NCBI GenBank assembly: GCA_964529305.1
Contig: CAZGUX010000276.1
Span: 31,220 to 95,219, forward strand
DNA: 64,000 nucleotides
DNA from: CAZGUX01 sp964529305
GTDB taxonomy: Bacteria > Acidobacteriota > Terriglobia > Bryobacterales > Bryobacteraceae
Direction: 5' to 3'
The position numbers and the translations under genes were made by a program. This document shows positions 45,225-53,984 of this stretch, in pieces. The notes below the pieces were generated by a model. It saw only the letters and a program-made list of their open reading frames with translations, searched no databases and had not been told where the DNA came from. The stretch's first letter is position 1. Every line of letters starts with the position of its first letter.

Positions 45225-46388
45225 ATGCCAGACTCCACCATCTCGCGGGGCCGCCTGATCCTGGCCGCCATTTTCGCCATTCTCGTCTACGGCATGATCG
45301 CCGCCATGCTGGGGACTCTGCTGCCGGAGTTGTCCAAGCGATTCTCGCTCACCGCCGAGCAGAACGGCACGATCGCCTTCGCACAGGCCCTCGGCTTGAT
45401 CATTGCGTCGGTTTCGGTCGGCCCATTGATCGATACCAAAGGGAAGAAGACCGGACTCCTGATGGGCCTGGCGCTGATTGCCGCTTCCCTATTCATGCTG
45501 CCTAACGCGACCGGCTACGACATGATCATTGTCTGGATGGCGGTTCTCGGTCTGGGCGGGGGCATCATCGTGACGGCGGCCAACGCGCTGGTCAGCGACA
45601 TCGGCGAAGAGAAGCGGGCTACTGTCCTCAACCTCCTGAATCTGTTCTTTGGCCTGGGCGGTTTGTTGACACCCTTCCTGGCCGCCAATGTCTTCTCTGG
45701 CGCGATTGCCTTGTGCTACTTCACGGCAACCCTGACCGCGTTGACGCTGGGTCTGCACGCAATCACGAAGATGCCGCCGCCTTCGGGCGAGCGCGGGTTC
45801 AACTCGGCGGAAGCCGGCGCCCTGCTCGGCCGCCCGCCGCTTTACCTGCTGTCCCTGTTCCTGTTCCTCTACGTGACCTGCGAGGTCGGTGTGTGGAACT
45901 GGCTGGCCAAGCATCTGATCGCCCAGGGAATGGACAAGGACCGGGCGCTGAACATTCTGTCTCTGGGTTTCGCGCTCGGCCTGCTGATTGGGCGCGTGGT
46001 GGTTTCGCGGATTCTCATCAAGGTCGCCGCTCCTACCGTAACCCTGGTCGCCTCCGTGCTGATGCTGCTCACGACCTACGCGATGCTGCAGACCAGCGAC
46101 GCCACGATGGCCGGGGCGGTCGTGTTCCTGGCCGGCATCGCGATGGCCCCGGTCTTCCCCACCACCCTCGCCATGGTCGGCGACGCCTTTCCCAAGATGA
46201 CCGCCACGGCGATGGGCATCGTGATTACCTGTGGTTGGATCGGACTCGCGGTCAGTTCGAAGATCATCGGATCGATCGCGGGGACGGACGACACTCAGTT
46301 GAAGACGGCGCTGCTGGTTCTGCCCGCAGCCTCCCTTGTCATGATCGTGGTCAATCTCGCGCTGCGTCCGATGCTGAAGAAGGCCTGA
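45225..46388 (+). CDS. MFS transporter (sugar-porter/FucP-like)
   Basis: 387 residues from the ATG at 45225; a TTG four codons earlier is less likely. Twelve helices are predicted, including RLILAAIFAILVYGMIAAMLGTLLPEL, GTIAFAQALGLIIASVSVGPLIDTKGKKTGLLMGLALI (loop 2-3 DTKGKK) and NALVSDIGEEKRATVLNLLNLFFGLGGLLTPFL. Similar to the FucP/GlcP type that takes up hexoses or related solutes. Its 3' end overlaps the end of the convergent YfhO-like gene by 38 bases. Confidence 0.85.
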   Translation: MPDSTISRGRLILAAIFAILVYGMIAAMLGTLLPELSKRFSLTAEQNGTIAFAQALGLIIASVSVGPLIDTKGKKTGLLMGLALIAASLFMLPNATGYDMIIVWMAVLGLGGGIIVTAANALVSDIGEEKRATVLNLLNLFFGLGGLLTPFLAANVFSGAIALCYFTATLTALTLGLHAITKMPPPSGERGFNSAEAGALLGRPPLYLLSLFLFLYVTCEVGVWNWLAKHLIAQGMDKDRALNILSLGFALGLLIGRVVVSRILIKVAAPTVTLVASVLMLLTTYAMLQTSDATMAGAVVFLAGIAMAPVFPTTLAMVGDAFPKMTATAMGIVITCGWIGLAVSSKIIGSIAGTDDTQLKTALLVLPAASLVMIVVNLALRPMLKKA

Positions 46389-48261
46389 GTCTGGGCTTGG
46401 CCGCAAGGCAAAACAGGCAGATGGCGAGCGCGAGAGCGCTGACCCCTGCGCCCATGGCGAAGTAGGTAGAGCGGTATGTCAGGGATACCGTATGACTGCC
46501 CTTGGGGATCCGCAATCCCATGAGAGCGTGGTCCATGGGAAACGGAAGGGCCGCCTCGCCGTCGACCTTGGCGATCCAACCCGGGTAGTGGGGAATCGCG
46601 ATTCGCAGGATCACTTCGCCTTCCGACTCCGTGCGCAGTTCGTAGGCCGATTCCGCGGCGCGAACAAGCCTGACGGCGGCGGGCGGGTTGCGGAACGGTG
46701 TGGCAATCCCTTCCGCGACGGCCTCCCGCAGCGGGTCGAGCGCGGCGAGTGCGCTGCGGGAGTCCTCTGGGGTCGCGGCGGGAAGGACGAGGTCCGGCGC
46801 GTGAAAGCGAGGAAGAGCCGGCGCATGGTCCCGGACGACCCACCCGGAACGGTCCCAATACCGCGAGACGCCGAGGGTCGACATGAGCCGGGGATTTCCG
46901 TGCATGGCAGCGAGGTACTCGTAGTAGCGGCCGAGCAGGAGCGGGTTGTCACCAAACGTGGACTCGACGCCCAAACCGAATGGGACCTGCGACGGGTACA
47001 GATACTCCCAACGCCCAGGCGCGGCAAACCGTTCTAGCGGCTTCTGAGGGCCCACCTGTTCTTGGAACCAGCGCCGCGGAAACGCGAACAGGGCTTCGTA
47101 CCGGCCGCGTTCGTGCACCAGGGGCGAACGGACCATGTTGAAGAAGAACAGGTCGGCAAAGGTCAAAGCAATCAGAATCGCGTGCAGCCACGGCGCCCGC
47201 GGAAGGCGTAGCGCCCCCGCGGACGCAGCCAGCGACAAGCCGAGGATGACCACGAACATCGCGTGGGCGGGAGCGCGAACGCTCGCGAAACCAGGCAGAC
47301 GCGCAATCAGAGGGAACACGGGAGTCTGCGGGCCGAGCGCGTACACCAGGGCGGGCACGATCAACAGCAGAGACATCGCGCGTACGCGGCCGGTCAGCAG
47401 GCCGGCGATCGCCAGCGGCAGCAACAACAGCCCCGAATAGACATATTGCTGGGAGATGTCGGGCGGCCCTGGATAGGGCTTGTGAAACGTGCCCACGGCG
47501 TTCGGGTAGACCAACGTGGCAAGGCTCCGCATCGCGATCGCGCCGCCGGGCTGTTCGACCGCGTGATAGCGGGCACGCAACGACTGCTGGACCAGTTCCG
47601 CGGAGGGCAGGACTTGAATAGCGCTGAGGGCGCCCGAAGCGGCCACCAACAGCACGAACTGCCGAAGTCGCTCCCTACGCCACAGAACGACGAGCCCCAG
47701 GGCGGCAAATCCGTAAAGCACCGTCTGAAAGTGCCCGGAGAGGCAAAAGCAGCCTCCGGCAAGAGCGAGCCAGGCCTGCTGGCGCCGTGTTTCAGCTGTC
47801 AGCAGCAGGTAGGCGAGGAGGGGAAGCCAACTGGCCGCGACAAACAACCCGACGTGCTGCGAATGGGCGGCGAAGAATCCGCTCAACGAGTAGAACAAGC
47901 CTGCATACGTTGCCGCGGTTGCGTCGCCTGTAAGATGACGCGCCAAGAGGAAAGCGCCGTACGCCGCCAGCAGAGCATGCAGCCACAGTTCGGCGAACAG
48001 GGTCTTTGGGCCGATGCCGGTGAGGTAGAACGGCCAGTGCGGTGGATACCAGGCCGCTACCTGCATGTCCGCCAGGAACGGAAACCCCGAGAAGATCGAT
48101 GACGTCCAGAACGGGAGTCTGCCCGCACGCAGCGAGTCCGATAAGTGCTTCTGATAGGGCTCAAAGTACCCGCCCGCGTCCCAATGAATCGTGGCGTCTG
48201 GAGAGGCCAGGGGCGCATAGAACAGCGTGATCAGGACAAAGAACAGCAGGAGCCGTGACAC
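46351..48261 (-). CDS. YfhO-like integral membrane protein
   Basis: 636 residues with about twelve helices and a large periplasmic C-terminal region. Characteristic N-terminus: FYAPLASPDATIHWDAGGYFEPYQKHLSDSLRAGRLPFW, with the DA and DS residues in the first loop as in GT-C glycosyltransferases, then FSGFPFLADMQVAAWYPPHW. YfhO in Bacillus is involved in lipoteichoic acid glycosylation, so a lipid-linked sugar transferase is the best guess. The 3' end overlaps the convergent MFS gene. Confidence 0.82.
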   Translation of the reverse strand: MSRLLLFFVLITLFYAPLASPDATIHWDAGGYFEPYQKHLSDSLRAGRLPFWTSSIFSGFPFLADMQVAAWYPPHWPFYLTGIGPKTLFAELWLHALLAAYGAFLLARHLTGDATAATYAGLFYSLSGFFAAHSQHVGLFVAASWLPLLAYLLLTAETRRQQAWLALAGGCFCLSGHFQTVLYGFAALGLVVLWRRERLRQFVLLVAASGALSAIQVLPSAELVQQSLRARYHAVEQPGGAIAMRSLATLVYPNAVGTFHKPYPGPPDISQQYVYSGLLLLPLAIAGLLTGRVRAMSLLLIVPALVYALGPQTPVFPLIARLPGFASVRAPAHAMFVVILGLSLAASAGALRLPRAPWLHAILIALTFADLFFFNMVRSPLVHERGRYEALFAFPRRWFQEQVGPQKPLERFAAPGRWEYLYPSQVPFGLGVESTFGDNPLLLGRYYEYLAAMHGNPRLMSTLGVSRYWDRSGWVVRDHAPALPRFHAPDLVLPAATPEDSRSALAALDPLREAVAEGIATPFRNPPAAVRLVRAAESAYELRTESEGEVILRIAIPHYPGWIAKVDGEAALPFPMDHALMGLRIPKGSHTVSLTYRSTYFAMGAGVSALALAICLFCLAAKPRLRPSSASDAARD

Positions 48262-48306
48262 AGTCGGGTCAGAACAAGTTCACAATGGAAAGGGGGAGAA
48301 CGTCAA

Positions 48307-48651
48307 ATGCAGGACATCTGGAAGTCACTGGCAGCGCCGCTTGAAACCAGCGCCTCGGTCAAGTCGGTGTTTGGCGAACCTGTGGAGACCCAGGGGAAAA
48401 CCGTGATCCCGGTGGCCCGCGTCGCTTACGGATTCGGTGGGGGAGGAGGGAGCGGCGCGGACGGCGGGAGCCATCAAGGTGAAGGGATGGGCGGAGGCGG
48501 TGGCGTGTACTCGGTCCCGCTGGGCGTGATTGAGGTGACGGAAACGAGCACGCGGTTCGTCCCCATTGACGAGACTCGAAAGTGGCTCGCCGTGGGGTTC
48601 CTGGGATTCTCCGCCGGAATGATGTGCGCGCGGTGGCTGGCGAGGCGCTAG
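48307..48651 (+). CDS. GerW/YtfJ-family protein
   Basis: 114 residues. Matches the GerW (YtfJ) family: SLAAPLETSASVKSVFGEPVETQGKTVIPVARVAYGFGGGGG, a glycine-rich middle, then YSVPLGVIEVTETSTRFVPI. A C-terminal helix (WLAVGFLGFSAGMMCARWLA) could anchor it. Named for a spore protein, but homologues are common in non-sporulating bacteria and their function is unknown. ATG at 48307, divergent from the YfhO-like gene. Confidence 0.85.
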   Translation: MQDIWKSLAAPLETSASVKSVFGEPVETQGKTVIPVARVAYGFGGGGGSGADGGSHQGEGMGGGGGVYSVPLGVIEVTETSTRFVPIDETRKWLAVGFLGFSAGMMCARWLARR

Positions 48652-48768
48652 CTTTCCGGCATCCTCCGGAAACGGCAGTGTTACACTCGACCGAGGTTCG
48701 ACGCCCTGTCCGCTCCGGCTCAGTTCGCGCCCCCGGCCGCAATACCGGCGACCCGCGCGCGATATGGC

Positions 48769-50022
48769 GTGGTCGTCTTCGCTGTCCTGTTGGCGGTGAT
48801 CGCCTACATCGACCGCGTCGCGATTGGTCAGGCCGCGCCCGCCATCATGCGCGAGTTGAACCTGTCGCCGCTTCAGATGGGATTCGTCTTCTCGGCGTTC
48901 GGCCTGACCTACGCCGCATTCGAAATTCCCAGCGGCTGGCTGATTGACCGGATTGGTCCGCGTAAGGTCCTGACCCGTGTGGTGTTGTGGTGGTCGTTCT
49001 TCACCATGGCGACCGGTTGGGCCTGGAACTTCCCGTCATTGCTCGCCATCCGCCTGCTGTTCGGCGCGGGCGAATCGGGATGTTATCCGGGACTGGCGAA
49101 GGTCTTTGCCCGCTGGCTCCCTCCTCGGGAGCGGGGCATGGCGGAAGGACTGAAGGCGGCCGGTTCCCGGTGGGGCGCGGCCGTGACGCCCCTGCTGGTG
49201 GTAGCGCTCTATCGGCAGATGTCGTGGCGTCAGACATTTCTCGTCTTCGGGCTGGCCGGCGTGGTCTGGGCCGTCGCGTTTGCGTGGTGGTTCCGGGACG
49301 ACCCGCATCGGCACCCCGGCGTCAACGCGGAAGAGCGGCGCCTGCTCGGGCCGCCGCCGCATCACGGCCACGAGCCGGTCCGGTGGAGGGCGCTGCTGCG
49401 ATCCCGTAGCGCGTGGGCGCTGTGCCTCCAGTGGTTCTGTCACTTCTACGGATTCTATTTCTACATCACGTGGCTGCCTACGTACCTCCAGCAGGCCCGC
49501 GGACTGGACCTCAGCGCGGTGGCGTTGCTGGCGGGCCTCCCCATGTTCCTGAGCGGAATCGGAAGCCTGGTGTGCGGCTGGATGCTCGGCCGGGCCGAGC
49601 GCTGGACGTCCACAACGGCGAGCGCCCGCAAGAGGCTGGCGTATGTCGCGTATGGCGGCGCGGCAACGCTCCTGTTGCTGTTCACTCGCATCGAAGACCC
49701 GGTGGCCGCGGTGGTCGTCCTCGGCCTCTCTTCGGCGTTGGCCGAACTCAGCGGGCCCACCTCCTGGACGACGGCGATGGATCTCGGAGGCCGGGCTGTG
49801 GGCACACTATCCGCGGCCATGAACATGATGGGACACCTCGGCGGGGCGGCTGCCCCGACGGTGATCGGCCTCCTGCTGACGGCCTCGAACCACAATTGGA
49901 CGCTGACGTTTTATGCCTCCGCGGCGGTCTACGCGTGCGGCGCCCTCTGTTGGATGGTTCTCGACCCGGTGACGCCCCTCGACGGCGCGCCCGCGGTGTC
50001 CGGTCATACAATGTCTGGGTGA
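48769..50022 (+). CDS. MFS transporter, ACS (anion:cation symporter)-like
   Basis: About 417 residues from a GTG at 48769; the frame is open further upstream, so the exact N-terminus is unsure. Features of the ACS family: AVIAYIDRVAIGQAAPAI in helix 1, GWLIDRIGPRKVL in loop 2-3, RLLFGAGESGCYPGLAKVFARWLPPRERGMAEG in helix 4. Likely carries a sugar acid or other organic anion. The stop overlaps the start of a 2-hydroxyacid dehydrogenase gene (GTGA), then a PQQ-propeller gene (ATGA): a three-gene unit for uptake and oxidation. Confidence 0.87.
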   Translation: MVVFAVLLAVIAYIDRVAIGQAAPAIMRELNLSPLQMGFVFSAFGLTYAAFEIPSGWLIDRIGPRKVLTRVVLWWSFFTMATGWAWNFPSLLAIRLLFGAGESGCYPGLAKVFARWLPPRERGMAEGLKAAGSRWGAAVTPLLVVALYRQMSWRQTFLVFGLAGVVWAVAFAWWFRDDPHRHPGVNAEERRLLGPPPHHGHEPVRWRALLRSRSAWALCLQWFCHFYGFYFYITWLPTYLQQARGLDLSAVALLAGLPMFLSGIGSLVCGWMLGRAERWTSTTASARKRLAYVAYGGAATLLLLFTRIEDPVAAVVVLGLSSALAELSGPTSWTTAMDLGGRAVGTLSAAMNMMGHLGGAAAPTVIGLLLTASNHNWTLTFYASAAVYACGALCWMVLDPVTPLDGAPAVSGHTMSG

Positions 50023-50957
50023 CGCTGCGAATCGCCCTCATCGGCAACATCGCCAAGCTGGGAAAAGAGTTGCTCTCTGGGTTCATCCAGGCCCCCTGCG
50101 AACTCCGGGAGTTTCCCTGCAATCTCGAGGACGTCGAAGTCCTGGTCGGGTACCCCGTGACCCCGGGCACCGTGGCCAAGGCACCGCGGCTTCGGTTGGT
50201 TCACTCTACCGGAGCAGGCACCGACGCGATTGCCACGTGGGCCCTTCCTGCCGGCGTTCAGGTGTCCAACACCTATCACCACGAGCACGCCATCGCCGAA
50301 TACATCCTGCTCACGATGCTCGCGTTCGAGCGCGATCTGATCGCGCAGGACCGCCGCTTCCGCCAGCGCGACTGGACCGGAAGCTGCGTGACGGGACCGC
50401 CGCTCACTCGCGAGCTTCGCGGACTCACGCTCGGCCTGGTGGGCTTCGGCCACATTGGGCAAGAGACCGCTCGGCTTGCTGAGACCTTTGGAGTGACGGT
50501 GCGAGCGTTGCGGAGTAATCATTCCCGCTCCGATCTGGAAGACCTGCTTCGGTCATCCGACCATGTCGCGCTTGCCTGCCCGCTGACCGACGCTACCCGC
50601 GGCATGATTGGAGAGGCCGAACTGCGTCTGATGAAGCCCACGGCCTGCCTTGTGAATGTGGCTCGCGCGGAAGTGGTCAACGAAGAAGCCCTCTACCAGG
50701 CTCTGAGCGAACGCAGAATTCGGGGCGCCGCGCTCGACGTCTGGTATCGCTATCCCAAATCCGCCGAGCCCAACCCGCTGCCGTGTAATTTCCCGTTTCA
50801 CGAACTCGACAACGTTATCATGACGCCTCACAGCTCCGGCTGGACGGATCGCTGCTTCTCGCAACGCTTTGCCGATATCGGCGCCAACGTCGACCGCCTG
50901 GCCCGCGGCGAAGCTCTCCAGAACGTCGTGTTCACGTCGAAAGGACCTCAGTCATGA
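50019..50957 (+). CDS. D-isomer-specific 2-hydroxyacid dehydrogenase family, unusual active site
   Basis: 312 residues from the GTG at 50019. NAD-binding motif LVGFGHIGQETA near residue 138, catalytic Arg in NVARAEVVN, and His in MTPHSSGWT. The usual third residue, Glu of DVFxxEP, is replaced: the motif reads DVWYRYP, with Tyr in the Glu position. This could mean a different substrate or a weakened hydride step. Coupled to an MFS transporter before it and a PQQ-propeller protein after it. Confidence 0.88.
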   Translation: MTLRIALIGNIAKLGKELLSGFIQAPCELREFPCNLEDVEVLVGYPVTPGTVAKAPRLRLVHSTGAGTDAIATWALPAGVQVSNTYHHEHAIAEYILLTMLAFERDLIAQDRRFRQRDWTGSCVTGPPLTRELRGLTLGLVGFGHIGQETARLAETFGVTVRALRSNHSRSDLEDLLRSSDHVALACPLTDATRGMIGEAELRLMKPTACLVNVARAEVVNEEALYQALSERRIRGAALDVWYRYPKSAEPNPLPCNFPFHELDNVIMTPHSSGWTDRCFSQRFADIGANVDRLARGEALQNVVFTSKGPQS

Positions 50958-52195
50958 CCGCGGCGTTCCTGCTGCTGGCTGCGGCGGTCACAACGCCCGA
51001 TGTCCGCATGATCGAAGCGGAGGGCGAAGCCGCGCGTTTCTGGACGCGGTGGCGAGGCCCATCCGGCCAGGGAGTGGTCGCCGGTACGAGCTACGCCGAG
51101 GTCTGGTCCGGCGATACCAACGTCGTCTGGAAGGTGGAAGTCCCGGGCCGCGGAAACTCGTCCCCCATCGCCTTTCGCGACCGGCTGTTCCTCACCACGG
51201 GCTTCGAAGGCGGACGGCGGGCCATCCTCTGCTACCGGCGGTCGGACGGTAAGCTGCTCTGGGAATCGCCGGTCCCGGAAGCCTCCGCGGAGAAGCTCTA
51301 TTGGAAGAACACGTACGCTTCGTCGACGCCCGTGACGGACGGAGAACGAGTGTATGCCTACTTTGGCAACGCGGGTCTGCTGGCGGTCGATCTCGACGGG
51401 AAGCGTGCCTGGCACCGCACCCTGGGCCCTATCACGCTCTATCACGGTAGCGCCGGCTCACCGCTGCTGTACAAGGACCGGATCATCCTCTACCAGGATC
51501 AGAAAGAAGGCTCCTTCATTGCCGCCTTCGATCGGGTTCGCGGTGAGCCCCTGTGGCGGACTCCTCGCGAGGAGAACGTCGGCTGGGGAACGCCGATCGC
51601 CATCCGCGCCGGGAACCGGGACGAGATCATCACCAGCAGTCAGGACCGCGTTCGCGCGTATGATCCCGCTACCGGCCGCGAACTGTGGCGGGTTGCCGGC
51701 AATACCTTCGAAGTGATTCCCACGCCCGCGGTGGGCCATGGTTTGGTGTTCTGCCCCTCCGGACGCGCTGGTCCGACGCTCGCCATTCGTCCCGGCGGCA
51801 CAGGCGACGTCAGCGCGTCACATGTGGCCTGGCAGACGTCGCGCGGATCGCCGTTTGTGCCCTCGCCCCTGGTTCATGGCAGGTACCTCTACCTGGTCAA
51901 CGACATGACCTCGATTGCGACCTGCTACGACGCCCCGACGGGTAAGCTGATGTGGCAGGGCCGGCTAGGAGAAGCCGCGCGCGAGGGCTTCTCGGCTTCG
52001 CCCCTGGCGGTGAACGGGAAGATTTACATCACCAACGACCAGGGCGACACGTTCGTTGTGGCCGCCGGCCCGGAGTTCCGTCTCCTGCACGTGAACAAAC
52101 TCGGCGAACGGACCCTGGCGACGCCCGCCTTGGTCGACGGCTTCTGGTATTTCCGCACCGAGCGCCATCTGCTGGCGATCGGAACGAGTCGATGA
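50954..52195 (+). CDS. PQQ-like beta-propeller repeat protein
   Basis: 413 residues, starting with a short hydrophobic segment (TAAFLLLAAAVTT) that could be a signal. Repeats of the propeller type, each a strand with a W at the end: GNSSPIAFRDRLFLTTG, DGKLLWESPV, LDGKRAWHRTLG, TGRELWRVAG, TGKLMWQGRLG. Related to BamB/PQQ repeat proteins and alcohol-dehydrogenase propellers; quinone-binding residues are not identified, so binding or scaffolding is as likely as catalysis. Its ATG overlaps the dehydrogenase stop (ATGA). Confidence 0.85.
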   Translation: MTAAFLLLAAAVTTPDVRMIEAEGEAARFWTRWRGPSGQGVVAGTSYAEVWSGDTNVVWKVEVPGRGNSSPIAFRDRLFLTTGFEGGRRAILCYRRSDGKLLWESPVPEASAEKLYWKNTYASSTPVTDGERVYAYFGNAGLLAVDLDGKRAWHRTLGPITLYHGSAGSPLLYKDRIILYQDQKEGSFIAAFDRVRGEPLWRTPREENVGWGTPIAIRAGNRDEIITSSQDRVRAYDPATGRELWRVAGNTFEVIPTPAVGHGLVFCPSGRAGPTLAIRPGGTGDVSASHVAWQTSRGSPFVPSPLVHGRYLYLVNDMTSIATCYDAPTGKLMWQGRLGEAAREGFSASPLAVNGKIYITNDQGDTFVVAAGPEFRLLHVNKLGERTLATPALVDGFWYFRTERHLLAIGTSR

Positions 52196-52342
52196 TTCTC
52201 CGCCTGGGTCGTTCTACTGGTAGCGGCTGCAGCCACAAGGAGTGTTTGCGGCAAGCGAGTTCAAGGAAAATGGGGTACGCAAGAACCGAACTTTGTCCGA
52301 TTGGCTGGGGGAAAGCCAAGTCCTGCACGGTAGAATTAGACT

Positions 52343-52624
52343 ATGGACCCGGTGATCCGAAGATTCTCGAGTTTCGCCGACGCCGATGCCGCCGATGAGG
52401 AAGCCGACATGCGGTTGACTCCGCAGCAGCGGCTGTTGATGGTCATGCAACTGCGCGAGCAATTCTATGGCGACGCCGTACACGAGCGATTGGATCGCGT
52501 TTGTCGAGTCGTTAAACTCGACACAAGCGGACTACCTGATCATCGGTGGGTGCGCGGTCGCGTTTCACGGATATCCGCGGCTGACGGGCGATCTCGACCT
52601 CTTCGTCCGGCCGACTCTCGATAA
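52343..52624 (+). CDS. Small protein paired with a nucleotidyltransferase (putative antitoxin-like partner)
   Basis: 93 residues in a frame that overlaps the next gene by 158 bases. The first 63 or so residues (PVIRRFSSFADADAADEEADMRLTPQQRLLMVMQLREQF) resemble the short proteins that regularly precede DUF6036-type nucleotidyltransferase genes. The tail after about residue 63 is the other frame of the next gene and may be accidental read-through past a lost stop. Weakly acidic then basic; no membrane helix. Confidence 0.6.
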   Translation: MDPVIRRFSSFADADAADEEADMRLTPQQRLLMVMQLREQFYGDAVHERLDRVCRVVKLDTSGLPDHRWVRGRVSRISAADGRSRPLRPADSR

Positions 52625-52946
52625 TGCGGAGCGGGTGGTGGAGGCGCTGGCAAGGTTCGGCTTTGGCTCCTTGCAAGTCGAACCTGCCGACCTTACCGTC
52701 CCCGATCGGATTCTACAACTCGGCGTTCGACCCAACCGCATCGACTTGGTGACGTCCATCGCCGGTGTGAGCTTCGAGGAGGCCTGGGCCCACCGTCAGG
52801 CTGGGGAGTTCGGTGGCGTCCCTGCCTGGTACATTGGCTCAGATTCGCTGATTCGCAATAAGCTGGCTACTGGTCGACCCCAGGATGCCCGAGATGTCGA
52901 ACAGTTACGCAACCGGCTGGGGCGTCCTCCCACCGGAAACGGATAA
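52467..52946 (+). CDS. Nucleotidyltransferase (DUF6036/MNT-like), possible toxin-antitoxin module member
   Basis: 159 residues. Minimal nucleotidyltransferase core: LIIGGCAVAFHGYPRLTGDLDLFV carries the GG and DxD motifs, followed by a later Asp in RPNRIDLV. It is followed by a conserved WYIGSDSLIRNKLATGRPQDARDVEQL tail, typical of the DUF6036/AbiEii-related group. In many genomes it forms a pair with the small upstream protein; such pairs are regarded as toxin-antitoxin or phage-defence-like, but function here is inferred. Confidence 0.75.
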   Translation: MATPYTSDWIAFVESLNSTQADYLIIGGCAVAFHGYPRLTGDLDLFVRPTLDNAERVVEALARFGFGSLQVEPADLTVPDRILQLGVRPNRIDLVTSIAGVSFEEAWAHRQAGEFGGVPAWYIGSDSLIRNKLATGRPQDARDVEQLRNRLGRPPTGNG

Positions 52947-52970
52947 CCTACCAATTTCCCGTTCGGCGTC

Positions 52971-53984
52971 TCAAAGCGGCTGCTGCTGGGTCATGCAGTG
53001 CAGCGTCCCGAGTCCCCAAACCAGATCGACCGCGTGAATCCCGACGATCTCGTGGTCGGGGAACACTCGCGCCAGCGTGTTCAGCGCCACGCGATCGTTT
53101 GGATCGTTAAACGTCGGGACCAGCACCATCCGGTTGGCGATGTAGAAGTTCGCATAGCTGGCCGGAAGGCGACGGCCACGAAACACCACTGGCGAGGGCA
53201 TCGGCAGCTTCACCACCTTCCAGGGCCCTCCCCGAAGACGCTCCCAGTTTTCCCGCAAGGGCTCGTAGTTCTCGTCGCCCCGGTCCGCTTCGGTTACCAG
53301 GACAATCGTCTCGGGTCCTGCGAATCGCGCCAGATCGTCGATGTGGCCATGCGTGTCGTCGCCGGCGATTCCGCGTCCCAGCCAGATCACCTTTCGAACC
53401 CCGAGGTACTCTCGAAAAGCCTTCTCGAGTTCCCGTCGTGTGCGGCCCGGGTTACGCGCCTGCACGTCGCTGAGCAGACACTCTTCCGTGGTGATCAGGA
53501 GCCCCCTGCCGTTGACGTCGATGCTGCCGCCCTCGAGAACAAAGCCAGGCTCCCACTGCCGCATCGTCAGCCGTTCGGCCAGGGTGGCGGGAACCGCATT
53601 GTCCCGCTGCCAGTCGCCGTACTTGGCCCAGGCATTGAAGATCCAGTTCGTGATGGCGAGTCCGGCGCGGCTCTTGACGAAAATCGGACCGTAGTCACGG
53701 GTCCAGACGCGATCGGTGGGGCAGTGAAAGAACTCCACCGCGTCCATGGTGGCGTCGGCCTTGCGAAGGCAGCGGCGGACGCTTTGCTCAGCGTCGCCAT
53801 CGCCCACCAGGATGCGCACCTTCTCCACCAGCGCGAGCTTGCGAACGATCTCCGCGTACACCCAGGGAATCGGCTCGAACTTCCCGGGCCAATCGCCGCG
53901 GTTGTGAGGCCAGGCGATCCACGTGGCCTCGTGAGGCTCCCACTCGGCCGGCATGCGGAAGCCCAGCGACCGGGGCGTCTCCAT
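52971..53984 (-). CDS. aguA: Agmatine deiminase
   Basis: 337 residues from the ATG at 53984, sharing one base with the stop of the upstream aguB gene. Motifs of the agmatine/peptidylarginine deiminase family: RMPAEWEPHEATWIAWPHN, DRVWTRDYGPIFV, VLEGGSIDVNGRGLLITTEEC, GDDTHGHIDDLARF, and the nucleophile Cys330 in LHCMTQQQP. Converts agmatine to N-carbamoylputrescine. The usual GGGGIHC context reads WGLGTLHC, a mild variation. Forms an operon with aguB. Confidence 0.94.
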   Translation of the reverse strand: METPRSLGFRMPAEWEPHEATWIAWPHNRGDWPGKFEPIPWVYAEIVRKLALVEKVRILVGDGDAEQSVRRCLRKADATMDAVEFFHCPTDRVWTRDYGPIFVKSRAGLAITNWIFNAWAKYGDWQRDNAVPATLAERLTMRQWEPGFVLEGGSIDVNGRGLLITTEECLLSDVQARNPGRTRRELEKAFREYLGVRKVIWLGRGIAGDDTHGHIDDLARFAGPETIVLVTEADRGDENYEPLRENWERLRGGPWKVVKLPMPSPVVFRGRRLPASYANFYIANRMVLVPTFNDPNDRVALNTLARVFPDHEIVGIHAVDLVWGLGTLHCMTQQQPL

